Source: Margaritifera margaritifera | Taxonomy: Eukaryota; Mollusca; Bivalvia; Unionida; Margaritiferidae | Reading direction: 5' to 3' | Length of the DNA stretch: 64,000 bases | Assembly: GCA_029931535.1 (NCBI GenBank) | Contig: JAQPZY010001548.1 | Location: 2,048,001 to 2,112,000, forward strand | Shown here: piece by piece, positions 11,836-23,395 of the stretch | Layout: every line of letters starts with the position of its first letter | Position numbering within the stretch: the stretch's first letter is position 1 | Notes under the pieces: generated by a model | Databases searched by the model: none | What the model was told of the DNA's origin: nothing | The model's input: only the letters and a program-made list of their open reading frames with translations | Made by a program: the position numbers and the translations under genes

Positions 11836-12360
11836 TCTGCATGACCACTCTGGATACTACTGGCTACTCCAAATGTGCTCATTTTGGCAAGGGTATTTGT
11901 GTTTATGAGTAAAGACCTTGTTATAATTGTCATTGTAATGTGAATTAGGAAGCCTGAGTAGATGATTTACAGCAGGTCAAATACTTATTTTCATTTCATA
12001 AGATTTGTATATGCATAAGTTCATTAAGTTTGTTTTCATTTACAAAAATGTTATTCCTGTTATATCTTTGAATTAAGATCCATCACTTCCAATATTGTAG
12101 TGGAACAATGTTGTTATTACATTATAATAATGTCCACTGTCTCCCATAGTCCATAGGATAATGCTACATAGCTATAATGAGCTGATTCCCTTTTTCTAGC
12201 TGCATGACAAACATGCATTGGTCAACAGCAGACTTTATTAAAGGTCAATATCTCTTGATTGCATCAGTGAATTATCATCAGAATTTGCACATAAGTTTTG
12301 CTTTGGGCAATAAAAGACACCAGGAATTGAAGACTAAAAAGGTTAAGGTGAAGGTTATTG
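11836..12360. other. Intergenic, nothing recognised
   Basis: No coding, RNA or repeat feature that I can support. Confidence 0.45.
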
Positions 12361-13000
12361 TTTAGCTCTACTGGTCATATACCAGAATAGTTTATGAGGT
12401 GGCCTCTTGATTGTCGTCTGTCATCCATCCATCTGTTAGCAAAAGTTTGTTATTGTTATTCCTTCTAAACTGCTTGAAATATTGACATGAAACTTTACAC
12501 ACACATTCATCTCATAGTCTAGTTGGTCCTAAATGAAAATGGCATCCAATATGGTCACCAGAAGATAAATCTTAAAAATCTTGTTATCACAACTCCACCT
12601 GGATGGATGGCCATATCAATAAAAAGCATTTAAAAAGAAGAAATTGTCTTGTCTTGAATTCCTGGAAATTCTTTAGAACATCAGTCCCTTCAAGGGACTC
12701 TTGTGTTTGGTTGAAATATCTTGTGTTTCCACAGATAGATTGGGAGCATAAAGTAGATAAAAGGTCATAGATCAAGGTCACATGGTGAAATTTTTTCAGA
12801 GCTGCTTAGATGGATTGTGTAAAGGTTTTTTCTTTTTTAAAGTTTCTATATCTTAATTAATTTCTAGAACAGATCAGCATCAGTTGTTTGCACATCTTTA
12901 CTGTTGGACATGGAACATACATACAAATGTGGAGGTCATAAAGTCTGAAGTCAAGGTCACATGATTCACTTAGTTAGATTTTTGGTGGTGATTCTAGCTT
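12361..13000. repeat. Fragments of the 'actggtcat...actcttgt' dispersed repeat
   Basis: Begins 'agctctactggtcatatacc', includes 'ttgttattccttctaaactg' and 'gaaactttacacacacattc', and passes 'atcagtcccttcaagggact'. The same words open and close the larger copies at 15370-16590 and 43938-45345, so this is a shorter member of that family. It lies upstream of the first recognised RGS22 exon. Confidence 0.6.
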
Positions 13001-13238
13001 CTGGCTCCATGGCTTTAATGGATTGTATCCTGCCTGCATTGATCAATTATTTTTAAAAGTATATTTTTGACATTTGTTCTTAGTTGGATAATAGTCATGG
13101 ATTTTTAGGAGTTTTGCAAACCCAACTATGAATAAATAATTACAAAAGTTGAAGCTAACAATTTCCAAAACAAGATATTTGCAAAAATTTAAGAGCAACA
13201 TGTTTGTGCCCTGAATGACAGAAATGTCTTCATTTCAG

Positions 13239-13469
13239 ACATTCCCAGTGCCACTATGCTACAACAAGGAGTCAAAGGGTTTTGAAGTGGTCACCGATGC
13301 CAAGAAGGAACTGGCCAATCAGATCAAGGCTGCCATCAGGTCACAGAAACGGACACCAAAGATCTACAGAGCCAGCAGAAATCACAGCTACATTAATATA
13401 CCCCTGATACCCATAGAGAACCCTGATGGGCCAGAAAATGTGGAGATCAACACTAGCTTTAATGTTATA
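13239..13469 (+). CDS. RGS22: RGS22 exon A (first exon recognised)
   Basis: Encodes residues 1-77 of the visible product. Acceptor 'catttcag', donor 'gtgagt', entering and leaving in phase 0. It begins 'TFPVPLCYNKESKGFEVVTD', which matches the place in RGS22 where 'LPTF' precedes a GVFEV-type strand, and ends 'VEINTSFNVI', matching the conserved 'INVNYNIM'-type end before the next exon. A Met at 13215 lies in the intron in frame, but the AG at 13237-13238 and the conserved register argue that translation starts in an upstream exon. No exon encoding the expected acidic leader was found between 1 and 13238. Confidence 0.9.
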
Positions 13470-15360
13470 GTGAGTACAATATGAGCTCTTTACAATTCTT
13501 TCCGAGTGCATCATTGTTCTAGATCTTCTTGTCATCTCTCTCCTAAGTCTATGAAATGACTGAAAATACAAACATCTGTCCATATGAAAGCTGATGCTTT
13601 TTTCAGCACAAATGACATTTTTTGGTATCATTTTCAAAGATTTAATAAATTCATCCTGCTTACCATAAGTTTCCAATGATTAGACCATGCTAATTACTTT
13701 CAGAAAATTTTTAAGAAATTTTAATTCAAGGAGGTTTCAACCAATGATAAGACAGTGGTCATGTTAATGCAAAATTTTGCATCCTGGACATATTAATTAA
13801 ATAGCCATGATGGAAAAAGATCAAGCCCTGTATCCATGCAAGGTAAAACATCAGGAGTGGGATGCAACAATTTGGCCAGTTGCATCAAAATTTGCCATAG
13901 GTATGTTTGTCATAGTTCCCCATAATCCTCTAGGGCTGCATGGAGCCATTTAAAAATGAATAATGCACAAATGATTCTTAAGATCTTCTTTCATTTTCTG
14001 TGTTCAAAAAGTAAATTAATTTCTGATATTTTCAGTTCATATGGTAAGTATTACACATGTTTCTGGTGTTTATCTGGATTTGGATGCCCAGTATTAGATT
14101 GGTTCTCAATCATTACCTAGCCAAATCAGGTTCCTGAGAATGAACACGTAGGTCAGCAGCCCACATAGCTCTAAACAGGAATAGTAGCTCTCAATCGTAA
14201 GCTAAATATTCAGTTTTGCACTAAATTGAGGAGCTGTCAGAATTAAACTAGAATCAAAAGCTTTTAAATTTTCATTATTTATTGTTGGGAGAGGCAAGTT
14301 TTGATCCAGTTTACGTGAAAACCTACAAAAACCATTACAATGTATGATTTATTGATAGACCTTGTATGGTGACACAAACTTGGGGACTCAAAATGCTTAT
14401 TGCATGAATTCCAGAATGTATTTATGAAAAGGCTAGCATGACCTCTGATAAGATCATTGCTCCAGTTTTTAAAAAAAATTAGTTTGGGGCTCCTAGGGAT
14501 TATCATGGAGAAATATACCGTAATTGTTGCTGGTTATAGTGCCTAAACTTTTAAAGAAAAAAAATATGGATGTAATCTGATTTTAAAATTTAGTGGTGTT
14601 TTAATCTAATATTAAAAATCATGTAGTTTTCATCATATGGACTCTGTCCTGTGGTATCAGGATTGATGAAATTTCACTTGCCAGTGCAGGATTATTAGCT
14701 TAAAAATTTTGCCTTGTTTCTATGCTTGTTGACAAATTTATGATTGTTAATGGCTTCAAAGGGACTGAGGGACACATTTCATAAAAAGTAGTATTTACTA
14801 CAAGCACTGTAACACTTACAAAAGTAGCTTTTATTGAATCTACTACATTTATTTAATTTAGGTAAAGCTTAAAGTTGGTGCCTTTCTGTTTGAACTTGTT
14901 CCTTAGGTTTATGTGCTCCCAAATGTGCAAACCTTTTGCCTAATTAAAAAAGTGTAAAAAACATACGAAGTGATCTGTTTCTAAATATCTGCTTAGTACC
15001 ATTTTGTAGGCTTTTTTGTGTTAATACTTTTCATGAAGTATGGATGATTTTCATATCAAAATGTGGCATTCCTTGGAAAAAGCCAAAGTTGACAAGAATT
15101 GTGTGTATCATGCATTACACAATGCATGACATTGATTTACCAGTAATGCAGACACAAACATTTTCTTTGAATTATATACATTTGAAAAAGGATGTTCAGC
15201 AACAGAATATTTGATGAGTAACATTACAATTTGAAGAAAGATCGTTTTAAGTTTATAATCCACTGCACAGTTTCTCATCATTTAAGATCCTACAAGAACA
15301 ATCTACCTGGTCATGTACCATTTGCAGACAAATGAAAACAGGAAGCGGAAATGATAATAT
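13470..15360 (+). other. Intron 1, left part: nothing recognised
   Basis: AT-rich intronic sequence with no recognisable exon or repeat array. Minus-strand frames near 13341-13676 are shadows of exon A. Confidence 0.5.
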
Positions 15361-15369
15361 ATCATTTTT

Positions 15370-16590
15370 AACTCTAATAGTTATAGACCAGAGGAGCTTA
15401 TGGGATCGATGGCCTGTTGCTTGTTGTCCATCATCTGTCATCCAACTGTCCATTAGCACAAGTTTGTTATTGCTACTCCTCCTCCTAAACTACTTGGAGG
15501 ATTGCCATGAAGCTTTACGCACACATTCATCCCATGGTCTAGTTGGTCCTAAATCAAAATGGTGCCACTCAGACATCCAATATCGGTGCAATAGTGGCCA
15601 TCTTGAAAATTTTGTTATCACTACTCCTGTATGGATGGTCAGGTCAACATGGGGTTTTCCCTAAAAGACTTCTTATGATGTCTAGCTTGTCCTAATGAAA
15701 ATGGTGCTGATCTAACATCCAATAGGGCCACCACATCAGCCATCTTGAAAATCTTGTTATTGCTACTTCTCCTGAATGGAAAATTGTATCAACATGGAGT
15801 TTTCACCAGAAGACTTCTTATGATGTCTGGCTGGTTCTAAATGAAAATGAATCACTGCCACTTGGACATCAAATACTGCCATCACAGTGGCCAACTTAAA
15901 AATCTTGTTATTGCTACCCCTCCTGAATGGATGGTAATATGGACATAGGGTTTTCATCAGAAGACTTCCTACGATGTCTAGTTGATACTAAATGACAATA
16001 GTGCCACTCGGACATCCAATATCTCTGTAACAGCAGCCATCTCAACAATGTTGTTATTGCTACTCCACCTAAATGGATGGTCATATCAACATGGGGTTTT
16101 CACTGAAAGACTTCTTATGATATCTAGTTTGTCCTGAATGAAAATGGTGCCAATCTGATGTCCAGTATGACCATCATGGCAGCCAACCTGAAAACTGTAT
16201 TATTGCTACTCCTTCTGAATGGAAAGTCATATCAACACTGGGTTTTCACCAGAAGACTTCTTATGATGTTTGGTTACTCTTAAATGAAAATTGCATTCTT
16301 CAGACATCCAATATGACTGCAACAGTGGCTATCTTGAAAATCTTGTTATTACTACTCCTCCTGAATGGATGGTCATATTCACATTTAGTTTTCACCAAAA
16401 GACTTCTAATGATGTTTTGTTGGTCCTAAATAAAAATAATACTGATCTTACATCCAATAGGGCCACCACAGGGGATAATTTGAAAATCTTGTTGTTGTTA
16501 AGAATTATCGGAGATGGTTTCAACACTCAGCATTTTAAAAAGAAGAAATGGTCTTGTATAGAATTCCTAGAAATTCTTTTCAGTCAGTAG
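15370..16590. repeat. 150 bp diverged tandem/dispersed repeat (intron 1 copy)
   Basis: Starts 'atagaccagaggagcttatg' and continues with about eight degenerate units sharing 'atggatggtcatatcaacat', 'ggggttttcaccagaagact', 'tcttatgatgtctag', 'ggtcctaaatgaaaatggtg' and 'gccatcttgaaaatcttgtt'. Frames through it are repeat translation. The same family fills intron 7. Confidence 0.88.
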
Positions 16591-17464
16591 AGGAAAATTA
16601 AAAATACAGAGCGAGTTCATGTTTACTTTATTTTACATTTTATTGAAAAGTACTAAAATCTGGATGTGAAAGTGATATTTGTGATAACTTATTCAGTAAC
16701 AGATGTTTTAGCATGGGATCAGCTCTTTGGTCCTAACCATTATTTGACAGAAAATCTGGCAACCTGCATTTTCTGTCCAGGTGCTTTTGTATGCAGAAAT
16801 TTAACATGCTGTAGCAATTGATAGCAACAACCAGTAACACTTGACTGGAGCACAAATGGATCTTAATTATTCTTCAAATAAAGCTGAGATAGTGGTAATC
16901 CTTTGCCTGAATTATTCAATAACTAGTGGAATAGGTATTGTCGCAATAGTGTGGTGAAAGGAAATCTAAATGGTATTGCTTTTAGTACATTGAACATGGA
17001 AAGTAAGCTGATGGATAAATGAAATCCACAAAGAATCAGAGTCAGTAACTCTTTATTCATGCTATTATGAACAAACTATGTACCTACATGTAGTCATGTA
17101 GTCATGTAGTTATCATCATTTGTTGCAGTCCTCAAAAAAGGTGCTTGTCAATCTCTGAAAACTGAAACCTCTACTGGCAGAGGACCAGTTCTCACTGCAT
17201 ACCAATAGTTGCTATAGTGCTATTATCTTGCAAACAGATGCAAAGTTTTATTTATTATGCATATCTTAAAAGTACACACAAAATAAGTAAATAATCACAT
17301 CTGTTCTTGAGCTATGAAAGTTATATGCATATCTTAAAAATACTTTCACAAAATTAGTAAATAATCACATCTGTTTGTGAGCTAGTGCGCCCTATCATTG
17401 TCTATGGTGACAGCTGGTATATAGTGAGAACTTTTCCGCGACCAGTAAAGTTGGCATCTCCAAA
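16591..17464 (+). other. Intron 1, right part with a short local duplication
   Basis: Mostly unremarkable. Around 17260-17382 a segment with 'atgcatatcttaaaa' and 'taaataatcacatctgtt' occurs twice. No exon is supported. Confidence 0.5.
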
Positions 17465-17680
17465 ATTGAAACCATGTAAAGTTAACTTAATACAGACATT
17501 CCTAAATTGAAACCATGTAAAGTTAACTTAATACAAACATTCCTAAATTGAAACCATGTAAAGTTAACTTAATACAGACATTCCAAAATTGAAACCATGT
17601 AAAGTTAACTTAATACAGACATTTCAAAATTGAAACCATGTAAAGTTAACTTAATACAGACATTCCTAAATTGAAATAGG
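17465..17680. repeat. 41 bp tandem repeat, 5 copies
   Basis: Units beginning 'attgaaaccatgtaaagtta' start at 17465, 17506, 17547, 17588 and 17629, with a partial sixth. The array ends about 210 bp before the acceptor of exon B. Confidence 0.93.
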
Positions 17681-17891
17681 CTGAAAAAGGCACATAACTT
17701 AGAGTAAATATGGTATGCATATTGTAAATCAATTACTGAGACTGATTTTGCAAGAGAGGTTTTGTAAAATGTACCATTGGTTGTTCATAACCAAATTTGA
17801 GGAAAGAAATTTCAGGATGATTATCATGCACATAATCAATTCCTTACTTATTTTAGAGAATTTCATGAAAGAGTGTATTTGTCAATTACAG

Positions 17892-19237
17892 ACCCTTAAC
17901 AGAGAGCAAGGGATCCATTGGATCAAGGCAGAGAGGCTTCCAACATTTCTGGAGAGTGACCTGTATGTGGAATACAGACTTTCAAAACTGGTGTCCCAAG
18001 CTCGGCTCACTGGAGAACATGGGGAATATGTCCTAATGGAAATTGACCATAGGCAAAGGCCCAAGAAGGAGCGAAAAGTTGTAACAGAGGAAGTCCCAAA
18101 AGTGGACCCTAAGCAAACATTAATGAAGGATATGTATGTCTGTATGGGAAATGCGAGTACAACTGAAACAGATGCATGGTACTCAAAAGCCAAAATGGTC
18201 CAAGACCTGGAGGTGACATATTCAGCAGCATCCACACGTCCCAGTAGTGAGTACACTAGAACTCAACCTCGCCCCACAAGTGCTCGGCCTGCTAGTGCAT
18301 ATAGCGCAATGGATCGTTATCCTCGTGCAGATAGTGGCATGGGATCTTCTGTTAAAAGCTCAGTACGTGGCGCGTCAAATGGAAATGTGTATCAGTCTAA
18401 ATATTCTCTCATTGGTGATAGTGAGGATGAAATTCTGATGAGCAAATTGTTTGCCTCTGAAGGTAGCAAACCAAGATTGAACCAGAATATATGTGAAATG
18501 GCCCAAGATCAGCATGGAAAAAAGCCAGTGAGTGCTACGGTATATACCTATCCCAAAGTTTTATTAGAGCAGCCATCAGACATGGACAGTGAATCTGGCT
18601 TGGATGTATCAATGGACAAAGCAGATGATGCTGCATCAATGGACTCTGGTAAAGGTGATGAAAATCTTGCTACTGATGGACAAGAAGAGATTGAAGAGGT
18701 GGAAGAGGAAGGTGTATCTTTGCAAAATTATGTTGTACACTCAATAGATGACATGGGAGCTGTTATAGTTGGGACAGTTCTCAAAAGGTCTGTATCTCTG
18801 TTGACAGAACACAGTGAAGAAGAGGTTCAGACCATACCAGAAATTGAAAAAATCTTCCCAAACAAGTCTTTTGTTGGAATGACAATGGATCATCTTGACA
18901 GGCTGATTTTTATGGAAAAGCAGACATTGGGGTTGGTAGTGAAATCCCCGAAGGAGCAGACAAAAGAAGAGAAGATGGAGTACCCACCCAAAAAACAGGA
19001 GGAAGAAAGTGATGTAGATTCTCTATTGGACAGTGAGGATGATTATGAGGAGGCAGATTTATTTTTCAGGAAACATAAGCATAAAGCCTTCACCTTGTTG
19101 ACACACAAGGGTATAGAGCAGTTTAAGAAGTTCCTGGCTAGTACATCTGGGGAGAAAGATTGGAACTTGTGGCTTGATATAGACAAACTGAGGATGGACA
19201 AAGCAAGGCTTCTTGAGGAGGTAGAAGAGCTACAGCA
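17892..19237 (+). CDS. RGS22: RGS22 exon B (large exon)
   Basis: Residues 78-526. Acceptor 'tcaattacag', donor 'gtaagt', phase 0 in and 2 out. The open frame continues upstream to 17715 but that part is intronic. It begins 'TLNREQGIHWIKAERLPTFL', followed by 'ESDLYVEYRLSKL', the best conserved N-terminal block of RGS22. Then come basic 'RQRPKKERK', a Ser/Pro/Tyr region with 'RPTSARPASAYS', acidic stretches 'EEIEEVEEEG' and 'SLLDSEDDYEEAD', and the start of the first RGS-like fold: 'GIEQFKKFLASTSGEKDWNL' with 'WLDIDKL'. The exon is far longer than the others, and its low-complexity centre is the least conserved part. Confidence 0.95.
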
Positions 19238-19912
19238 GTAAGTTTGCACTGGATTTAGGATAACAAGAAGATCATGCTTTTCTGCTGAATAATCTGTGGT
19301 TTTGGCTATTTTTGTTGGTTTAAAAGTCTCAAGATATTTTAAGATCTTCTGTGGCTTAGAGATCAGAATGTCTTTAAGAAGGTGCCTTTACCTCACTATC
19401 ACAAAAGAAACCAGAATCACCATTAGTTTTACATGCCCTGCTGTATCTATGATGGAGGCATATAGTGTTACCCACATCCATCTGTTCATCCATTCCATCC
19501 CATTTCATCCTGTCCTGTCCCATTCTGTCATGTCACGTCCATCACGAATTTCATTTATGCTCAAAACATTTTGAATGACTTAATAGACTGAAATCCAATT
19601 TGGTATGAGGTTTATTATTAACAAGACATAGGCAGAGTTCAATTTTCACTATATTTTTAATTTTTGTTAGAGTAACAGACTCTCTTTGATTTGAACTTTT
19701 GCCCTTGAATTTCTGCAAAATGTCTTTTGAAGTACTTTGTTGATTGAAACTGAATTTGGTATTGGGCTTTACATTTATGAAGACCTTGGTCAAGTTTGAT
19801 TTCACCATTTTCCAGGAAAAATTTACAGAGTTTTGGCCCCTATTTGACTTTCCCATTCAGTTGCATTCTATTAGTGGGTGCATTTATGTTGTATGGACAC
19901 ACATTTTTAGGT
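19238..19912 (+). other. Intron 2, first part: nothing recognised
   Basis: Contains short pyrimidine-rich words such as 'catcccatttcatcctgtcc' near 19495. No exon is supported. Confidence 0.5.
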
Positions 19913-20131
19913 ACTGTCTATACTCGCATATAAGTTGTATCCACCTGCAAACATCATAGACCCAGAGCTACTATTGCATAATGCACCAGCAGATCTGGGT
20001 CTATGTAGTTTGTTAGGAGTAATCATTAAAAGCATCAATGTAGACCCTGATCTGCCATTGCATAATGCAATGGCAGATCAGGGTCTGTGTTGTATGGAGT
20101 TGGACTTGACTTATAAGTGAGTATAGACAGT
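19913..20131. mobile_element. TA-flanked double-hairpin MITE, copy 1
   Basis: Terminal inverted repeats 'ctgtctatactcgcatataa' and 'ttataagtgagtatagacag' are bordered on both sides by TA, as in Tc1/mariner-type insertions. Inside lie two palindromes in tandem: one built on 'agacccagagct...agatctgggtct' and one on 'agaccctgatctgcc...ggcagatcagggtct'. It is too short to encode a transposase. In this copy the second hairpin is nearly perfect ('ccattgcataatgcaatgg' at its centre). Confidence 0.88.
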
Positions 20132-20365
20132 ATATATATTGGAATATCTGGAAATATGAAAAGACTAGGGGCAGTTTTCCATGCTATGGCAGTTGGACCT
20201 GACTTATAAGTGAGTATAGACAGTATATATTTGGAATATCTGGAAATATGAAAACACTAGGGACAGTTTTCCATGCTATGGCAGTTGGACCTGACTTATA
20301 AGTGAGTATAGACAGTATATATATTAGAATATCTGGAAATATGAAAAGACTAGGGGCAGGCATAG
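20100..20365. repeat. About 92 bp tandem repeat built from the MITE end, 3 copies
   Basis: The right end of the MITE ('gacttataagtgagtatagacag') plus about 65 bp of flank ('atctggaaatatgaaaagac', 'ttttccatgctatggcag') is repeated head to tail, with copies near 20100, 20193 and 20284. A transposon terminus has been captured in a young tandem array. Confidence 0.88.
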
Positions 20366-20905
20366 TCTAATTCCCTGCTTCCAAATTTACAGATCTCCTT
20401 ATTGTAGGAGATATAGGGGAATAATTATCCCATCATCTTCAGTCTTTTCTCCAGGATGTACAATTGTGTAATCCTCCCGAAATTTAATTAATCCTCCCTC
20501 CCCTTATAAATTGAGTAAGTGCATGAAAATTGCACACTGAACTTGCTGTGAGCATAACATGACCTGTAATATTCGCTGATATTAATGAAGCTCAGCCGGA
20601 TCATGTAAGCACTTGACTTCTAGAACAACTTTCAAAATCAAGTGTTCACTGACATTTTGCAATTGAGCAATGAGATGCTTTCATTGATTATCTAGTTATA
20701 AAAGTATTTTTCCAACTGCTCATGGCAAGGTTATACAATGGCAGACATGCAGTTTTTGGTATTTGGTGGTAATATCTCTGCTGTTACATGCAGTTCTAAC
20801 GCAATTGTGACATAGCACCATTGTCATAACACATGATCAATGATGCTATGCTGATAATGAAAATAAACAACTGTAAGTTTAGTCTTTATTCACTGAAACT
20901 TATTT
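20366..20905 (+). other. Intron 2: nothing recognised
   Basis: No exon, RNA gene or array that I can support. Confidence 0.45.
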
Positions 20906-21452
20906 ATCACACACGGGTTTGTTGAAATATACTATAAAGAGTCTACTCACACGGGTTTGTTGAAACATACATGTACATGTACTATAAAGGGTCTACACAC
21001 ACGGGCTTGTTGAAACATACATGTACTATAAAGGGTCTACACACACGGGTTTGTTGAAACATACTATAAAGGGTCTATACACATGGGTTTGTTGAAACAT
21101 ACATGTACTATAAAGGGTCTACACACATGGGTTTGTTGAAACATACATGTACTATAAAGTCTACACACACGGGTTTGTTGAAACATACATGTACTATAAA
21201 GGGTATACACACACGGGTTTGTTGAAACATACATGTACTATAAAGGGTCTGCACACACGGGTTTGTTGAAACATACTATAAAGGGTCTGCACACATGGGT
21301 TTGTTGAAACATACTATAAAGGGTCTACACACACGGGTTTGTTGAAACATACATGTACTATAAAGGGTCTACACACATGGGTTTGTTGAAACATACTGTA
21401 AAGGGTCTACACACATGGGTTTGTTGAAACATACTATAAAGGGTCTATTCAT
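20906..21452. repeat. Variable 32-44 bp tandem repeat, about 13 copies
   Basis: Core 'cacacacgggtttgttgaaa' plus catactataaagggtcta. Units differ by presence or absence of an inner 'catgtacatgta' or 'catgta' segment, giving mixed unit lengths. Confidence 0.93.
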
Positions 21453-22230
21453 ACTGATACTGTTCTCATATAAATACTACTCCCCTTAAAAATTTAAAAT
21501 CCCTCCTTATGAAAAGGCCTGAAGGGTTGTGTGTGAGAAATCCTAGAGAAATCACTGCATACTGTTCAGCAAGTATTTGGGTAACAAGTGATGCTGGAAG
21601 GAAGACACATATCTGATGACAGACCCTTATTTTTAACTCCTTTAGTGAATCATCTGCAATAATTTTTGTAATAAAGTAAAACATTCACTAGACACATCAA
21701 TGGACATTGATTTGATCCACACAACTGTAAGGCAGACTAGGAATGATACAGATTAAAAAGTATTATAAATGATTTTATTTGCATGATCAAAGAAAACCCA
21801 TCAAACCAAAGAAAACCAATCAAAGGAAAAAAACTACATTTTATTGTTTGTAGTAAGTTACATAAGGGTTTTTACATATGATTTTTTTTAAAATTTGCAA
21901 AGTAAAAAATTCAGTGGGCTTTTATCTGACCTTGAAGACCATGAGAAAGATTTTGAGATATATCTTCTTTGTGCAATTTGTTTTTGATGACGTGTTTTAA
22001 TCTAGATGGGTTCCATCTTTTTTAAGAACATTGTAGATTTGTTGGTTTACTGATTAGGGCTTCCAATGCATCTTGTAAAGTATCCCAGAATCAGTTGAAA
22101 AATTTGCTGGGCAATTAAATTTTTTTATAACTTGTCAAGAAGTTTCATATAGAATGTAAAGAAAATATCTAATAATTTGAATTAGGTGTATTATGTTATG
22201 GCATTTCTGTCTGTTAACATTTTTTGTCTG
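21453..22230 (+). other. Intron 2: nothing recognised
   Basis: AT-rich with no supported feature. A 72-residue minus-strand frame at 21466-21684 has no recognisable similarity. Confidence 0.45.
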
Positions 22231-22234
22231 GCCT

Positions 22235-22998
22235 CTAACTTTGTAGCAGATACAGAGATTTTAATGAAACTTTGCTCAAGTATATACCATGACTAGACAG
22301 TGTGTTGCATACCATAGCCAGGCTCCCCCTCAAGGTCACGGTCATGGCAAGGGAAAATGTAATTATGTGACTTGTATCCTTGTCCAGACTATAACTTTTG
22401 AACCGCTGAAAATATTTTAATGAAACTTTAACCAATTATATATCATGTATAGATGGTGTGTTGCATACCATAGCTAATCTTCTGCCTCAAGGTGAAAGTC
22501 ACAGCAAGGAAAAATATAGCTCTGACTTGTATCCTTGTCCAGATTATAACTTTTGAACCACTGAAGATATTTTAATGAAACTTTCACCAGTTACATATCA
22601 TAACTAACCAGTGTGTCATATACTATAGCCATGACCCTGCCTCAAAGTCAAGATCACAACATGGGAAAATATAAATGAGAAATATTTGTTCATGTTGTGG
22701 TTTTAAATCATTGAAGATATTTTAATGAATTAGTCTTTTATATATCTTGACTTGACAGTGTCTCATATATTCACAGTCATACCCCTGCCTCAAGGTCAAA
22801 GTCACAACAAGGGATAATCCTCAGTCAGTGGCCTGTTTCCTTATCAAGGCTATCAGTTTTTAACCCCTACCGATGTTTTGATTAAATTTTACCAATGTCC
22901 ACACCTTATCATACAAAGACTAGTCTCAAGCTCCAAGGTTAAGGTAATTTGTGGATAAAAATTCACAAGATGAGGTGTAATGTTCCATATACAGTACT
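22235..22998. repeat. AGGTCA-rich dispersed repeat, about 5 degenerate units of 140-150 bp
   Basis: Units share 'aacttttgaaccactgaaga', 'tattttaatgaaactttcac', 'gtgtgttgcataccatagcc', 'gcctcaaggtcaaagtcaca' and 'agggaaaat', and the block ends 'agtactcttgtta'. It matches 10656-11165 and resembles 52720-53650. Confidence 0.8.
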
Positions 22999-23109
22999 CT
23001 TGTTACAAATGTAGTGAAAAATTCCATTGTGGGCAAGTTTAAAATTGTAGGATTTTCCCAGTTCTGTAAAATATGCATGAAACTATGTACTGTTTATTGA
23101 TGGAATGAA

Positions 23110-23395
23110 ATGTTTTGTTTGTTTTGTGGGTTTAATGCCACTTTTCAACCCATGATAGGCTATACATGGCTGCCAGTATATTTGGTGGAGGAAGAACCTG
23201 GGAAAACCCTGGGAAGAACCACCGACCGACGAGAAGCTACTAGCAAGCTTTCTCATATACCCACGTTGGCTGAGCTAGAGACTCGAACCCATATGGACAG
23301 AGGTGAGATGTCAGTGATCTGTAAAGGCAAGCACCTTAGACCACTTGGCCACCTGGGGTCCTCATACTTGCCATATTCCCAGAAAGTGTTGGGTT
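23110..23395 (-). mobile_element. tRNA-derived SINE
   Basis: On the minus strand the head has Pol III promoter boxes. Box A is TGGCCAAGTGG (complement of 23341-23351) and box B is GGTTCGAGTCT (complement of 23279-23289), about 52 bp apart, in a tRNA-Leu-like context ('aggtggccaagtggtctaag'). The body continues to about 23110 with 'ttcttcccagggttttccca' and 'gtggcattaaacccac', a kind of conserved body seen in molluscan SINEs. It cannot be a functional tRNA because no clover-leaf acceptor pairing closes around the boxes. Confidence 0.75.

Noticed and set aside
13215..13238. Met at 13215 as the RGS22 start codon
   Set aside because: An AG acceptor at 13237-13238 and the conserved register indicate that the exon begins at 13239; vertebrate RGS22 has about 40 more residues before this point.
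17882..18256. 124-residue minus-strand frame opposite exon B
   Set aside because: Shadow of a conserved + strand exon; no independent similarity.
23270..23360. A functional tRNA-Leu gene on the minus strand
   Set aside because: A and B boxes are present but the acceptor stem does not pair and a SINE body follows.
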